Of a stretch of DNA of 64,000 bases, positions 44,767-57,153 are shown piece after piece; position 1 is the first letter of the stretch; each line of letters starts with the position of its first letter. The notes beneath the pieces were generated by a model that was not told the DNA's origin, did not search any database, and was given only the letters and a program-made list of their open reading frames with translations. Both the position numbers and the translations under genes were made by a program. Origin of the DNA: Paracyclopina nana (lineage: Eukaryota > Arthropoda > Copepoda > Cyclopoida > Cyclopettidae); assembly GCA_019096065.1 (NCBI GenBank), contig JAGUCH010000007.1, positions 3,804,501-3,868,500 of the forward strand, written 5' to 3'.

Positions 44767-46529
44767 ATGAAAAGTAGCCTCTTTGTCATGCTGAAAGATA
44801 GCATGTTTAACTTGAGCGAGAATATCACGCAATGGCAGGATTTGCCTGCGGACTTCAGGGAAGAATACATCAGCTATCACATGGGTGAGATTGGGACGAC
44901 CCAAAACACAGCTGTCTTCATGTCCGTATTTTACGGGGGCCTCTTGCTTTTGGGCATCCCTGGCAACGTGATGACAGTGCTGATCATCTACTTTAACAAG
45001 AACATGCGAACTCCCACCAATTTCTTCCTGCTGAATTTGGCTGTCACCGACTTCATCACGCTCACTACAGGTAAATATTAATGGAAGAAAACCTACTTCG
45101 TTTCTGGGTGTAACATCAGTGATTTATTTTGCAGTTCTGCCCCTGGAAGTGATGCTGCTGTGGAAACCAGTCCCATGGGCCCTTGGAGTGGCTGGCTGCC
45201 ACATCATGACAGTTTTGTCTGAAGTGGTGGCTTATGTGTCGGTCCTCACCATGCTGGCTTTCACTTATGAAAGGTAAGAGCCCACTTCCTAATAAATTGA
45301 TAGCCCTTAACTTATTTGTCTGGGATATAGGAGCAGTTTGGCTTAAAGGGATAATTTGTTAATCGGATTGGCTCATTTTAGGTACACAGCCATATGCTAT
45401 CCACTTCGACCCTCTCTTCACTCCGATGGGAAACGCACGAGGATAATCATCGTTGGAATATGGATCATCAGCCTAATTCCAGCTTTGGCTTGGACCAACT
45501 TCACCAAGGTAATTAAAAAATGATATATTTATTATTATAGTATATGTCTGAAAATAGATGGCGGCGCTCAATAGAATTAATTAATGTTGCTCCGTCTATA
45601 TACGGGATAATGTAATTACGATGACACGGTTTCTCCATCTTGCAGCTCCACTTCTTGGCTTTCGGAGACCACAAAATCACTGAAACGGCTGTCTGCACGA
45701 TTGGCATCCATGACGTGGGATTTGGCATAGCTGGCTTGTCTTCCATGATCTTTGTCCTCATGTTTGTCGTACCTGTCATCATCTTTCCCATCACGTATTA
45801 CAAGTAAGTTGTTGATCTCATCAAGGTGTGCGGAAATGTTGTCATTTACCCCCTCTTTTTGCCTTTTAGAATTGTGAAAGCCATGCACGCGAGCGTGATT
45901 CTGCAGCCAGTGACGCGAGCCTCGCAAATGCACAAGAACTACCGCTACATTGTGATCCGGATGCAAAGTAATTCTCATCTTTCTAATTTCTTAAATTATT
46001 TTTTTAATTTATATATCTCCTCATTTTTCCAGTTGCCGTCGTGGCTTGCTTCCTTATCTGCTGGTTTCCCTATCACGTGCAGAGGCTCTCCTTTGTTTAC
46101 TTGTCTCTCACCAACAGCTGGACTGTCAATCTGCACTCGTTGTACAAGAACGCTCATGTCATCACAGGTAACGCAGCAGCCCATTTTTCTCGATTTTAGC
46201 CTATATGCTCATATCCTACTTTTTCCCCAGGCTGCTTCTACTATGTGAATTGCGTCTGCAACCCGTTTCTATACAGCCTGTTTAGCCACCGTTTTCGACA
46301 GGGCTTTCATAAATTACTCAAGCGGGTGACAGCGTGCACATCCACGGAGACTTCCATCACGGATTTGGCCAAAACAACGTCTCCAATAAGGCGTCATGTC
46401 GTCTCCACGACCAAAGAGGAAAAGTCATGCAACAACGCTTCGATGGTCACTTTTCACAATGGCGACCAAACCGTGTCCATCATCACGAGGTCGATGAAGG
46501 CTCTCGCCAAAAAGTCGTCAGACTTGTAA
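44767..46529 (+). CDS. Peptide GPCR, CAPA/pyrokinin/neuromedin-U receptor type
   Basis: Exons are 44767-45070, 45135-45273, 45382-45508, 45646-45803, 45870-45967, 46033-46167 and 46231-46529, giving 419 residues. It is a rhodopsin-family receptor. N-glycosylation sites (NLS, NIT) precede TM1. TM1 has the GN pair (GIPGNVMTVL), TM2 is NLAVTDF, and TM3 ends ERYTAICYPL, so DRY reads ERY. The disulfide Cys pair is in GVAGCH and TAVCTIG. TM6 reads CFLICWFPYHVQRL and TM7 reads NPFLYSLFSHRFR. The YHVQRL end of TM6 resembles the FHAQRL of insect CAPA and pyrokinin receptors, hence the subfamily call; ETH and TRH receptors are alternatives. The Ser/Thr-rich tail suits arrestin regulation. Confidence 0.88.
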
Positions 46530-47307
46530 ACCAAATACCACAATTACATGCATATCATTTACCACACAAGTATCTTTTTAATGCATATATATAGTAAATT
46601 ACCGATACTATTTTTGGAGCATATCATACGTATATCATTTATTTGCTTATTGCTACATTGTACCTTTTCACATTGGAAAGTTTGATCAATATAGTACTAT
46701 ATTCTGCTATGTGAAAATGTATGGATTCTTCGCTGAAATTCTTCAAAGCCCTTTGTGAAAGGAAATGAAAGCGTGCTGTAAGCTCAATGAATCTCCTGCT
46801 TTCCCAAGCGAACCAAATTAAGGATTCTGTATACAATAAAAAATAGTACTATATAGCGGATTACTTTTTAAGATTACTCTTTAAGATAAGGCACGGCTCG
46901 TTAGATTCTCTTGTGTTCGTGAGAAATCCTGAGCAAGAAATAGACTAGATAGAAAACTACCATGACAATGTTGGAGTAAACATTTGTGGCAAAATGCGGA
47001 ATAAATGCTCATAGAAAAGTAAAGGCTGTCAAAATACGCTTGGGCAATATTTACCTATTTTCACAACAATCTCTGAAGTGTCTGCAGACATTTTGTGGAA
47101 AAATGCAATGGTTGCAGAATTATTGCAAGACTGTATACTATGTACGTTCTTCTGGCGTTGTTGCATGTTGGAAAAAGGTGTGCTCGTCCTGCAAGCTCTC
47201 TCAGTTTGGCCTACTTTTCAAAAAGCAGCCAGCCGTAGTGGTCTTCTAAGAAAAAGCCACCAAGCAAATGACAGTATAGCTTGCTATTCCTTGGTGAGTG
47301 CTAAAAA
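46530..47307. other. Intergenic, no gene seen
   Basis: Spacer between the peptide receptor and ARMC9. It contains likely 3' UTR and promoter sequence and no supportable feature. Confidence 0.45.
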
Positions 47308-50300
47308 ATGTCTTCTGGGGTGCAACATTTCGATCTTCTGGCAGTGATTCACCAATACATCGCGGACGTAAGTCTAAACTACGAGCACGATCTTACTAAT
47401 ACTACTACCTAAGCTAAAACATTATAGCAAAGCTTAACAAGCTTGTATGGAAGTTTAGAAATTAGGTTTTTCACCGTATGAGGCTTTCAAATGCCAACGC
47501 TGCATTTATTTAAGGCTATCTGTTTTTTTAATGTTATGCTATGTAAACATGTAGCAATATTAGGTTTTTCAAGAGCAGCCAAATCCAATGATTGCATCCA
47601 ATTTGAGCATTTTGCAAATGTGTACAAGTATTTTATAGCATTTGGAAGAAGCTCAGCTACTTGGCACCAGAGGAGCTTTCATTCATGAGTGCAACGAATT
47701 TGGCCTGCCATCGGTGAAGAAGACACCAAAAACCACAACCAGGCAAACCAGAACCGCAGAACGCACCAAAAGCAAGCTATACGAGGCATTTGACAGCCTG
47801 GATTACCACACTTTCTTCAAGGTAAAAACCATACCATATTGTATTTCAATGGGGGCGTGCTATACTCTTGAAGGTAAATGATCTAATTTTCAGCTATGGA
47901 ATAGCGCAGATTTGCTGCCACACGCCTACGGCTCAAAGGCGTTTGCAAAGCTCAATTTTCGCTTGCATGTACAGTTCAATTGTCGCCTGATGGCAGAGAG
48001 GAAAATCACAATGACAGAGTGCATGAAAAACGTGCGTGATTTTTTCGATCATGAAGGGGCCATTTTAGCGTCCGAGCAGGAATACATCCACTTCTTTGCG
48101 CTTCCTTTTGTCATTGAGCCTCAAGCTCACCCAACCTTCAAAATTCTCTTTGAGGTGAGTAAAATGTAGAAAGTTGCCATTCAAAATTCAACGAAGGGAA
48201 AATAAAATAAAAGTTGGCATTCAAAATTCAACAAAAGGAAAACTAGTTTGCAAATGGCACAATTGAACATGGATTTCAGAGAATTCAGGAAAAGCTTTTA
48301 AAACGCATTTCAGGCCTCTAATTGGATGAGGCTACGAAGTGATTTGGGCTCGTACGTCGAAGAACTGAGGGAGAAGGGAGCACATGAATCTGATTTGGCC
48401 AAAATTATCAAGGCTCATTTGCTCACGAAAAGCGACCTCAAATTAGAAAGCAGCCATAATAATGACACCACAGAAAAGGACAAGGATTTGGAGCGCATGA
48501 GGCAACTGCACGCTCAATTGCTAGCTAATCATCAAAAACTCAAGGGCGACCATCAAAAATTAATAGGTAGCAAGTTGCACAATCATGAATGGAGAAGTAA
48601 GCAAATGTTGCATAATTTTTTCTTCGTCGCAGCTGTGGCCAAGGAGCTGACCACAGCTCTGGAATTGGCAGCAAAGTCTGGTGGATCCAAGAAACATGCC
48701 AGCTTCACTTGGAGCAGTGTTGTGTTGAAATGCAGCCAGATTTATCCAGAACTATTTTCGAGTCTGGGAGATAATGGCAAGCCCACAATAATTGTGTCTG
48801 ACAGGGCTTCCACTGCCATAGGGAATCACCATTGTCACCAGAAAGAATTGGAGCATTCCACAGCTCAACCAGCTTTCATTGAGGTAAATGAAAAAAAAAC
48901 TATAGATGCAATGTTAGGCAACTTTTAGCTAATCTTCTCAATTACATGCCTATTTTAGCTTGCAAGTGAACAAGTTCAAGAGGGATCAACAGAGCTTGCA
49001 ACCACCATAAATCGACCAAAATCAAGCCCTAGTGAATCTAAAGAGCCTAATAATAAATATGCCATTGTTCTGTACCACCAACCACCACCAGTGAATATGC
49101 TCAACTTTGACCTCATCAAGGAGAGATTAACAAAGGAGAGCCACAAAAGACAAAGCCTGCTGCTAATTCAGTCTCTTCGATGGGTAATTAAACAATTGGC
49201 TAGGGGTACGTACAAATTTCAAGACTTTGCTTTTTCCACATTAATTGCAGTTGCTGACGAGGTCTACCAATGGCGAGAGAAAATCTTACTTAACATCTTA
49301 TCTAACCTGGGATATTTTGGGCTTAAAGGCTAAAAAGGAGTCGAGTGGTCGTGATTCCAACCAAATTATGGAGATCTTGTCTCGATCTGGCAGGGCAGAA
49401 GATACACAGCAGCAATCCCCGAATGATGTGCACAATTTGAGTTTTCAACAGTCCCTCGTAAGGCTTATGAATGCTATGGCGTCCATCAAGAGTGGAAGAG
49501 ATTACTTGGGTAAGAACCACTTGAGAGCCAAATTACTTATTTACTTTGTATTACTGAAGAACAAGGAAAACCTTTACTGGGAATAATTGTTTCAGGCAAC
49601 TACAGCAACATTGTGGGGATGCTGATTAAAAGTCTAACTCAACTGAGCAGTGGCCTGGATTACTTCACTGTGGACATGATTGTTGCCACCCTGCAAAAAC
49701 TGAGCCTCAAGTAAGATTAATTTCTGTGCGGAACAGCTGAGTGAAAGTTTCAAAACTAAGCTAACAGTCACCAGATGTCAAATTAGGCTTTTGTCCAATT
49801 GTGTACGAGAAGCGCCAAAATAGCCCTGTGCGTCTCTAGGGGATAAATCTGGAAACGATTAATTTTGCTAGTCGATTGCAGCGCCTTTGTTTATAGGGGC
49901 GGTCATCTCTCAAACTAATTCCGTAATTCGAGTTTGGACTAGAACTGTTGGTAATTGCAATCTTGTAGGTACTTGGTAAGGAGGCAAATGATTGAAAGTG
50001 GAATGGTTGAGTGGCTTATTACACATTTAAGGCAGTTTGTCAAGCAAGATGATGACAACCTATCTGCGTATGGGCTAGAATATTCCACGGCTCTCTTCAT
50101 GAACTTGTGCCTGCATAAAAGTGGGAAATTAAGGTGCCTTCCCATGGCCCAAGATGTGCTGGGAACTTTTGTGGATCTACTCTCATTGTCAAACATAAGA
50201 CAAGTAAGCAATGTTCTGTAATTACATTAGCCTTATATTGCGGTTATGGCTTTTTTTATGACAAAGAACATTCCACTGAATATGGTACTGTACCTATGAA

Positions 50301-53300
50301 ATGGCATGCTGAAGATACTAGCTATTTATGGCAATTTCAAATTTCAGAATTCCATAAAAGTTAGTACGTCAACTGCATTTTGACATGAATGCTGGAGTTA
50401 GATTTGATTGCGTTCACAAATGCTCAGACCAATTCATTCACTAACACTTTTATTCAATTTATGAATGGCGCAAAACCTACCATAATAACAGAATTCTCCA
50501 CTCGATTTAGTAGCTAACTCGATTCAAGCAGAGCCAAGCATTTTTTGTGCCATAATTAGATAATTGCACTTATTGCACGTCCAACTCAAAACTTTGAGTT
50601 CTTTCTAATTCAATATTAATGCACTTCATTATTCATGCCAGGTTAATGTGTTGAGCTGATGAAAACCTTAAAACTTTTAAAGGTGTCATTTTTAGCCTTC
50701 TTGACATTAGATATTGAAAAAATGATTTTTAGAAACTGAAATAGAGTTGGCTCAAATGATAGATTATTGAAATCTCGCGTAACTCGAGAACCTTTGTGAA
50801 CATTTCATAAGATCAAATTGCTTTCAAGTCCTCATGAAAAAGTTGGTATTTTCAAAATCTAGATTCTGCCATACGTCAATGGAACTTTGTACAGTTTGTT
50901 GACAAACCCCAAAATTGCTGCGTCAGCCAAAGACCTCAATATTTCTGAGAAGCTCAAGTTGGCCATCACTGCGACTGCCAATGATGCAATTGATGAGGAG
51001 GCCAAACAGCAAATTTCCTTCGTACTTCAGCAATACGAAGAGTCTTCTTCCCCGTCTTCTTCAGACAGCTCTTCACTCTCGTCAGTAATTTCTTCATTGA
51101 GCGACGATGGCTACGAAGATGACGAAGAAAGCAATGTAACTAAAAATTAATTTCCATTTTGCTCAAAATTCAACCTTTTCGAAATTCTATGCAGTACGTA
51201 CGTAATGTTGTTAATTTTAAGAAGCTTACTTTTTTAATGGTGGATCAGGATGAAGATGTTGACATAGAAGATGAAGTTGACTTGCATGATCCTGTAGAAG
51301 CAGCTCAACATGAGATTTGCGGAAACGCTCTACTCAACAAAGAGTTTGTCATCACGGATGAAGTTGTGAACGATGGCAGGTTAATGGAGGCAGCGGCATC
51401 TTCTTCGAGTAAGCAACCAAGCAAGAAAAACAGAGCTATAAATAGGCTTCATTTTTACCCGAAATTAGGCGTGGAAGAGTTAATCGAGAGTAATGAGGAT
51501 AAGGCAGAAATGGTAAAGGAAAAAATCATCGAGGAGGAATTTTCATCAGGCTCAAGTAGAAGGAAAGTCAAAAAAGGTGGAGGCTCAGAGCTGTCATCAC
51601 CCAGGAAGCAGCCATGCAGCTTTTTTATTAGCACGAGTCCGCCATTGCCAAGCATGATAAATGCTTGCCTACCCAGTGAAGTGAGCAGCACCAGGTAAAG
51701 TTATATCGACCGTACGTGGGCAAAGTTTCAAGGACTATACAAATCCATCAATTGATTTCAGTGGGGAATCCAAGCTGGTTTCCCCTACAAAGAGCAGCAA
51801 AAGTAGTTCTGACACTGACGAGGGAGTCGTTTTGGTTATGGACAAAGAAGCTCCAGCCTCTGAAGTCACACGAGCATCTCCGTTCAAGTCCAAACGTTCA
51901 TCCAGACACCCAAATGGAGGTGTACCTGGTATCAAGAGACGCAGCGGGAGCTATGCCAGCTCATCGAGGAGATCAAGTACAACCTCTTCCAATGGCAGTG
52001 CCAAGGGAACGAGAGCCACTTTGGTAGTACACGAGCTATTTGTGACCTCATTCATTGTATTATGGCAAGTGTTCATTACAGTCCGGAAGGAGTCGACCAA
52101 TTGAGCCCCTTCCCAAAATTGGGGCCACCGCGGTTATGACAACAACAGCTACAACCACAAATGCAACTTCTTCTTCACCTACCAGAGCATTAAGCAGTCC
52201 TGGCAAAAAAGAAAGCCTTTTGAGTAAAGTGGCGGTGGCTTTACCATTATTACCTCCATTACCAACCCCAGAGCCTATTGATCAAGCCAAACAGGCTGGA
52301 GGTAATCAAACATAACCTTCTTATACCAAGCTGACTGAAATGCCATTTCATTATTAGTTTTATATCAATAGCCATAACCTTTCTTGGCTCCGACTAAAAC
52401 ATTAAATATAGACAGACAAAGAAGGCATTTAATATTAATCGGCTTTCATAAATTCACAAATCTTTTAAAAAATATCATTGTTTCTCAGTAAGTACCTTGG
52501 TGGTCTTTCGTCATTGCGGCTTCTTTTGAAGTCAGTTGCTTTCGCATCTTTTCGTAAGCCCTTTCAGTCTACATTTAATTGTAAACTACTTCTTTATTTT
52601 AGCAATTTGAGTGCTAATTGTAAATGCTCGAACTCGATCAAACGCAACTTTGACCGTAATCACCAAGAAAATGTTAAGAAAGCAGAGCAGTTTTAAAGAT
52701 AATTCAAGCATAAGCAAAAATTAGAAAGCCCGTAAAATAAATTATTTTCAAGTGTTATTAAAAAGTCATGTCTAGGTATGGCTCAGTTTACGGTTGCTGG
52801 AGCAGATGCGTTCAGCTGTGATGTTCAGGGATTTCCAGACGAATCTTCGACCACTGTGTGGAAGCTGCCAAATGGCCAAGAAAGAATCACCATGTCTCTG
52901 AGCGAGGAAAAGTACGTTGACTTATGCATTTTTTGCTCCCGTGCATGTATTACATCTAAAATGTAGGGCCAAGCAGAAAAAAAAGACTATTTATGGAATA
53001 ATTACCCCTGGACTAACATCATTAGCTTAATTAGCACCGTGTATTGTGATATCGACTTACAAAATAAGGATAGTTAAAAATTGAAGTAGGGCAAAGCTGA
53101 CACTCTTCGTTGAAAATTATTAGTAAGTTGACAACGTGGAAATTTCCACGATATAGTGGAGAACTAAATATAATTTGAAAATTAAATCGATTTTTTTCTT
53201 CATTCTTGCTAAACATGCCTATTTTTGTGTTTCTTGTTCTTTGTTACAACTGGAGCAATGTCATTTTGTTAAATTTAGCAGTTCTATGTTTGTCAGCATG

Positions 53301-53550
53301 AAAATGTAACTTGACACTGCACTGGATACTTTTATAAGATTTTCCTAAGGTGTAAATTATTTATATTTGCGATACTAGATTTAGGAAATCATGAAATGGG
53401 GGAGCATTGTTGTCAAGGAGAAAACATGCTAATAATTAATTTCGCGCTAATTTCAGGCTGGAATGCAGTTTATACATGACTCCGCCGTCTCCGAGGAAAA
53501 GGTGGAAAAAGCTCAACCCCATTAACCCAAATTTGAAGTCAGTCCACTAA
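47308..53550 (+). CDS. ARMC9: LisH and armadillo protein ARMC9
   Basis: ARMC9 acts at the ciliary basal body and cilium, and its loss causes Joubert syndrome in humans. Exons: 47308-47367, 47639-47821, 47894-48154, 48314-48566, 48633-48883, 48959-49183, 49251-49509, 49596-49710, 49969-50203, 50863-51135, 51249-51694, 51762-52023, 52082-52301, 52776-52911 and 53457-53550; 1,090 residues. The N-terminal LisH motif reads LAVIHQYIAD then LLGTRGAFIHEC. Next are the conserved FFALPFVIEPQAHPTFK block, a coiled coil, and the armadillo part with LEYSTALFMNLCLHKSGK and ILPYVNGTLYSLL. An acidic stretch and a Ser-rich tail follow. The last two exons have no counterpart I recognise; without splicing at 52301 the protein ends at 52315. 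The 66 bp intron 4 is open in frame, so it could be retained. Confidence 0.9.
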
Positions 53551-53778
53551 GACTATTAGTACATAAAGAAAAAATGGAAAAAACCCTATTGCTGCCTACA
53601 AATATGATGAGATTTAATCTGAAATGACCTTATGAATTCTGTATTTAGTAATAAAAAGGAAAAAAACATCTGCCCCAATTCTTGGGCTACGAAAAACAAA
53701 GACTTTATTGCTTGCTGTATTCCATACAATGTCCTCAATTATAAGAATACACTGCTGTAGTACACAACAAATATTATC

Positions 53779-54253
53779 ATGTCTTGTTTTCAGATTTGGT
53801 TCTGCTTGTTTGCCTGTGCTGCAGCAGTGAGCAGCAATCACCAATATTATGCTTCTATGTGGAATGGAACAGCTCTAGACGAATACGTGGTTTGCTCCAG
53901 AGAAATGTCCTTTTATAGGTCAGCCAAGTCAATCAATTCTGTGCCTATTGCGTTTCGTAAGAATCCAATATGTCATATGCCTGAAATTGCGTTTTAGCTG
54001 GGCTTTTTCGAGTTGGGAGTACTTCAAGTGTCCAAAAGAGTCTAGTTGCTGCGGAGATGCTTGGAACCGACATTGCTGCAAAATTCCAGACTATCATCTC
54101 GATCCAGATTATGCTGCAATGATTGCCAGCTTGGTTATAGTAGCCTCACTGGTCACCATGGCGATCATGCTATTCATCTTCAACCGAAAAAAGAGGACCA
54201 ATTATGAAAAGAAGAGGCCTGAAGCTACTGGGTCTTCAGGTTATCTGCCTTAA
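53779..54253 (+). CDS. Small Shisa/VOPP1-like membrane protein, C-terminus replaced by an LTR
   Basis: Exons are 53779-53918 and 53998-54253, giving 131 residues. It has a signal peptide (IWFCLFACAAAVSS), a short Cys-rich ectodomain (SSCCGDAWNRHCC), one membrane segment (IASLVIVASLVTMAIMLFIF) and a basic stop-transfer RKKR. This layout matches Shisa, VOPP1 and WBP1-type adaptors, which act in endosomal or ER trafficking. The reading frame enters an antisense LTR at 54205, so the last 16 codons before the stop, starting with the split Tyr codon, come from the retrotransposon. Across the target duplication the frame would have continued into 62882 onward. The allele shown therefore encodes an altered tail, if it is expressed at all. 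Confidence 0.75.
54200..54204. repeat. Target site duplication, left copy (AATTA)
   Basis: AATTA directly before the TG of LTR 1; the same five bases follow LTR 3 at 62877-62881. Confidence 0.9.
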
Positions 54254-54483
54254 CCGCGGATATAGCCAAAGTCTTGAATAAGAACTTTGTACGAAAGTGT
54301 CGAATAAACGAAGCAACTTGTCGGTGTGGAAAAATAACATGAACTGACTATATTTTCAGTGGTAAGCTGACAAATAGTAAAGCTGACTTGACTGAGTAAA
54401 CTGCAGAAGATACAGTTGAGTGTTGAGAGGCCTCCAGGTTGCGTGGTTGGAGCGCTAACGTAGCGATAGGACTTTTCCGATCA
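54205..54483 (-). repeat. LTR 1 (3' LTR of the array)
   Basis: 279 bp, TG...CA on the minus strand. It overlaps the 3' end of the Shisa-like coding exon and supplies its stop codon. Confidence 0.93.
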
Positions 54484-55623
54484 TTCCCCGCATTCAAGGA
54501 ATCTTGAATCTTGTCCGAAAAGTCCAAAGTAAGCTCCCGAGTCTTGTGCCAAAGTCTTTGATGTAATTGTCAACCAGCATTGACGTGTTGGTCTCCATAG
54601 GCTTCATTTTGAACATGGGGTTGAGTGTGGTGCTCCTTTGAAAGTAATGGGACCATTGGATGATGATGGTTTTTAGGAGTGGAAGCCTTGGAATATTTGC
54701 TGGTGCGATTGACTGAGACTCTTCTTGGCAGTGCTCTCGGTGCTGATGGAGGCGTAGTTGCAGCCTTTGGTGGAGGCCTGCTTCTCTGGATTGGTTTGCC
54801 GTTTCTCGCTCACATCTGAGCTTAAATAGGTTGGGGATGGGAGCAATTTGTTATGCTTCCCCGCAATTACAAGTTCATTGTAATTCCTTGTTACACAATT
54901 GCGACTACATTTCCTTTTCAAATTTCATTTAATAAGCCTGTTGCATGGGTTTCATTCCCCGCATACAGTGCATACATCTTTCTACTTTGGTCGGTCGCTC
55001 ACGTCTGAGCTTAAGGGGTTGTGGTGCCCGGACATCTCCGGATTTGCACCTTTTATCATCACTGGGTCCAGTGCATTTTAGTTGAAAATCTCAACTTGGG
55101 AAACCCTGTTTAAATTCTTACTTCAGTTGAGAATCCATGTTTGAAAAAACTTCCGACTGAGCATCTTTTTACCAAAAGAGAGAGCATTTTTCAAATTTCG
55201 AACTTTTGACGACTTTTGCTTCAGCTGAAAGTCGGGTAGGATGTTTTTTCAGTCTCCATGTCAATGCCCTTTTTCATTTGTAAGTAGGTGCATGCTTTCC
55301 AATTGGGATTCCCCGCGTATGAGGCCATTTATGTAAACATTGGCATTAAAAGCATGAAATTCTTACTTTAGTTGAGGATTCACGTCTGAAAAAGCTTCTG
55401 ATTTGGCCTCTTTTATGACAAAAGTGAGCGCATTTTTTAAGCTTCGAACTTTTGTAGTCTTTTGCTTTAGCTGAAAGACTGGTAAGATGTTTTTTCCATC
55501 TTTGGGATCATGCTTTTCAATGCTTTTTAATCCAAGGTAGTCATTACCATAAAGCACTTTCTTGCTTAGTTTGGTCTCTCTTTGGGCCATTCACCATTCA
55601 GCTTAATTAGGCCTCTAATTTTG

Positions 55624-57153
55624 TCAAAGACATTGACCGAAAAAAAACCTTTTAATTTTAACTTTAGGTTTTGCCCCAAAATCCTGAATCTTGAGCCTTC
55701 TTTGGGGGCATAGGCTTTCTAACTGATCCAGCAAGTGCTCACCATCTTGAGACCAGTCTTGAGGCTGTTCTTTGTCTGCTAAAATTGATCTGCAGATCTC
55801 CGTTTCTTGATGTGAGATTTTTATGTTGCCCTCCAGGAGAGGCTCGACTTTTGTGATGCCTTTTTGGCTTATTTCATGGGTTCCAAAGTCTTGGATCATC
55901 AGCCTTATTTGACCACCCATGCCCTTCAGGCTGTCCAAGTGCATGTCAATCATGCCTGCCTTCTCTTTGTCTTGACCTTGTTCTGTTGTGATAGGTCTCT
56001 CTGCTTGGCTTGTTTGCTCAGCGTTTGGCACTGCCAAGTCTTGCTCCAAGTCTGGAGCTAGCAGGGGCTCTTTTTTCATCACCAGATTCCCTTTCTCAGA
56101 GAGATTCTTGGCTGTGACATTGCAGTCTTCTGTCAAAGTCTTGACCATGTAACTGGACTTTGTGGGCAAGATGGCCTCTAAGTCCGGACTCTCTTTCAAC
56201 TTAGAGTTGTAAATTCTCAAGAATTCTCTGTACCAGAAACGCTTTCGGAGTTTCAGTCTTGAAACTCTTTCCTTGAGGCACATAGCAGCCATTCTTTTTT
56301 CATCATCTTCCTTGATGAGTTCATCTGAGGAGTCTATTGCCTCTAGATCAGGCATGTCAAAGACCTTGCCTACTAACTCGTCAAGTCGGTAGACATCTTC
56401 CCTTGCCTGCTTTGCAAGCGGCATCAGTTCAAGGATCCTTTTCTTCCATTGGGATTGGCCTAGCTTACGCCATCTGACGTACATTTGTTCTAGGCTTTCA
56501 CATTCAGCATTCATGCTGGCTACCACAGCTCTCCAGCTGTCTCCAGAGTCTTTTGGAGTGCTTGTTACCAAAGCTTGACTAGATCTGGCCTTCGACGTTG
56601 TTGCTTCTGGACTGCAAAGAGTCTCATCTGCTTCAACTAGCGAGTCCACACAGTTTGTAGACTTGTCCAATCTTTTTAAGGCATTTGATATGGGATTACC
56701 TAGGATCATTGTCATCGAGTCCTGACCAGTGATCTCTGATTCATCCTGGTTCTCTTTTTCATACTTGCTTAAGGTCCTGCTGAAATACTTGGACCAGAAT
56801 TTTCTCCTTAGTTGGTGAATCTGTCCACCAAGTCTTATTCCTTCAGATTTTGGGTCATTTGGATTGACCTCCTCAGCACTCCCATCTGAGATCATGGAAT
56901 CTATGCTGATATTCAAGTGGAACATTGCACTGATCTCTCCTGCGAGTTTGTCAATGTCCTCTCTTGCCCGTGTCACTTCTAGGACAAGTACTTCAATGTT
57001 CTCCTCCCAATATCTTGGGGGCTTTTTCATCCACTTTAAATACAACCATTTAAGAGCTTGTATTTTAGCATCAGCTCTTTTGACAAAATCTTGCCAATCT
57101 TCAGGGCTAGAGCCCATGAGTGTGCTTGAAGCTTTTGCTGCCATAATAATCAT
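55624..57153 (-). CDS. Gag-like protein of the LTR element, copy 1
   Basis: 509 residues, no introns, highly charged. It contains an internal duplication of about 110 residues: residues about 20-135 and 225-340 share the order W-x-VKRADAKIQALKWLYLKW / SLEQMYVRW, then REDIDKLAGEISAMF / REDVYRLDELVGKVF, then RRKFWSKYFSRTL / RKRFWYREFLRIY. There is no zinc knuckle, protease or polymerase motif. Its position, first after the leader, and the lack of other long frames suggest a structural gag. Two short minus-strand frames downstream (55590-55363 and 54921-54673) may be remnants of a longer region. Confidence 0.75.
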   Translation of the reverse strand: MIIMAAKASSTLMGSSPEDWQDFVKRADAKIQALKWLYLKWMKKPPRYWEENIEVLVLEVTRAREDIDKLAGEISAMFHLNISIDSMISDGSAEEVNPNDPKSEGIRLGGQIHQLRRKFWSKYFSRTLSKYEKENQDESEITGQDSMTMILGNPISNALKRLDKSTNCVDSLVEADETLCSPEATTSKARSSQALVTSTPKDSGDSWRAVVASMNAECESLEQMYVRWRKLGQSQWKKRILELMPLAKQAREDVYRLDELVGKVFDMPDLEAIDSSDELIKEDDEKRMAAMCLKERVSRLKLRKRFWYREFLRIYNSKLKESPDLEAILPTKSSYMVKTLTEDCNVTAKNLSEKGNLVMKKEPLLAPDLEQDLAVPNAEQTSQAERPITTEQGQDKEKAGMIDMHLDSLKGMGGQIRLMIQDFGTHEISQKGITKVEPLLEGNIKISHQETEICRSILADKEQPQDWSQDGEHLLDQLESLCPQRRLKIQDFGAKPKVKIKRFFFGQCL

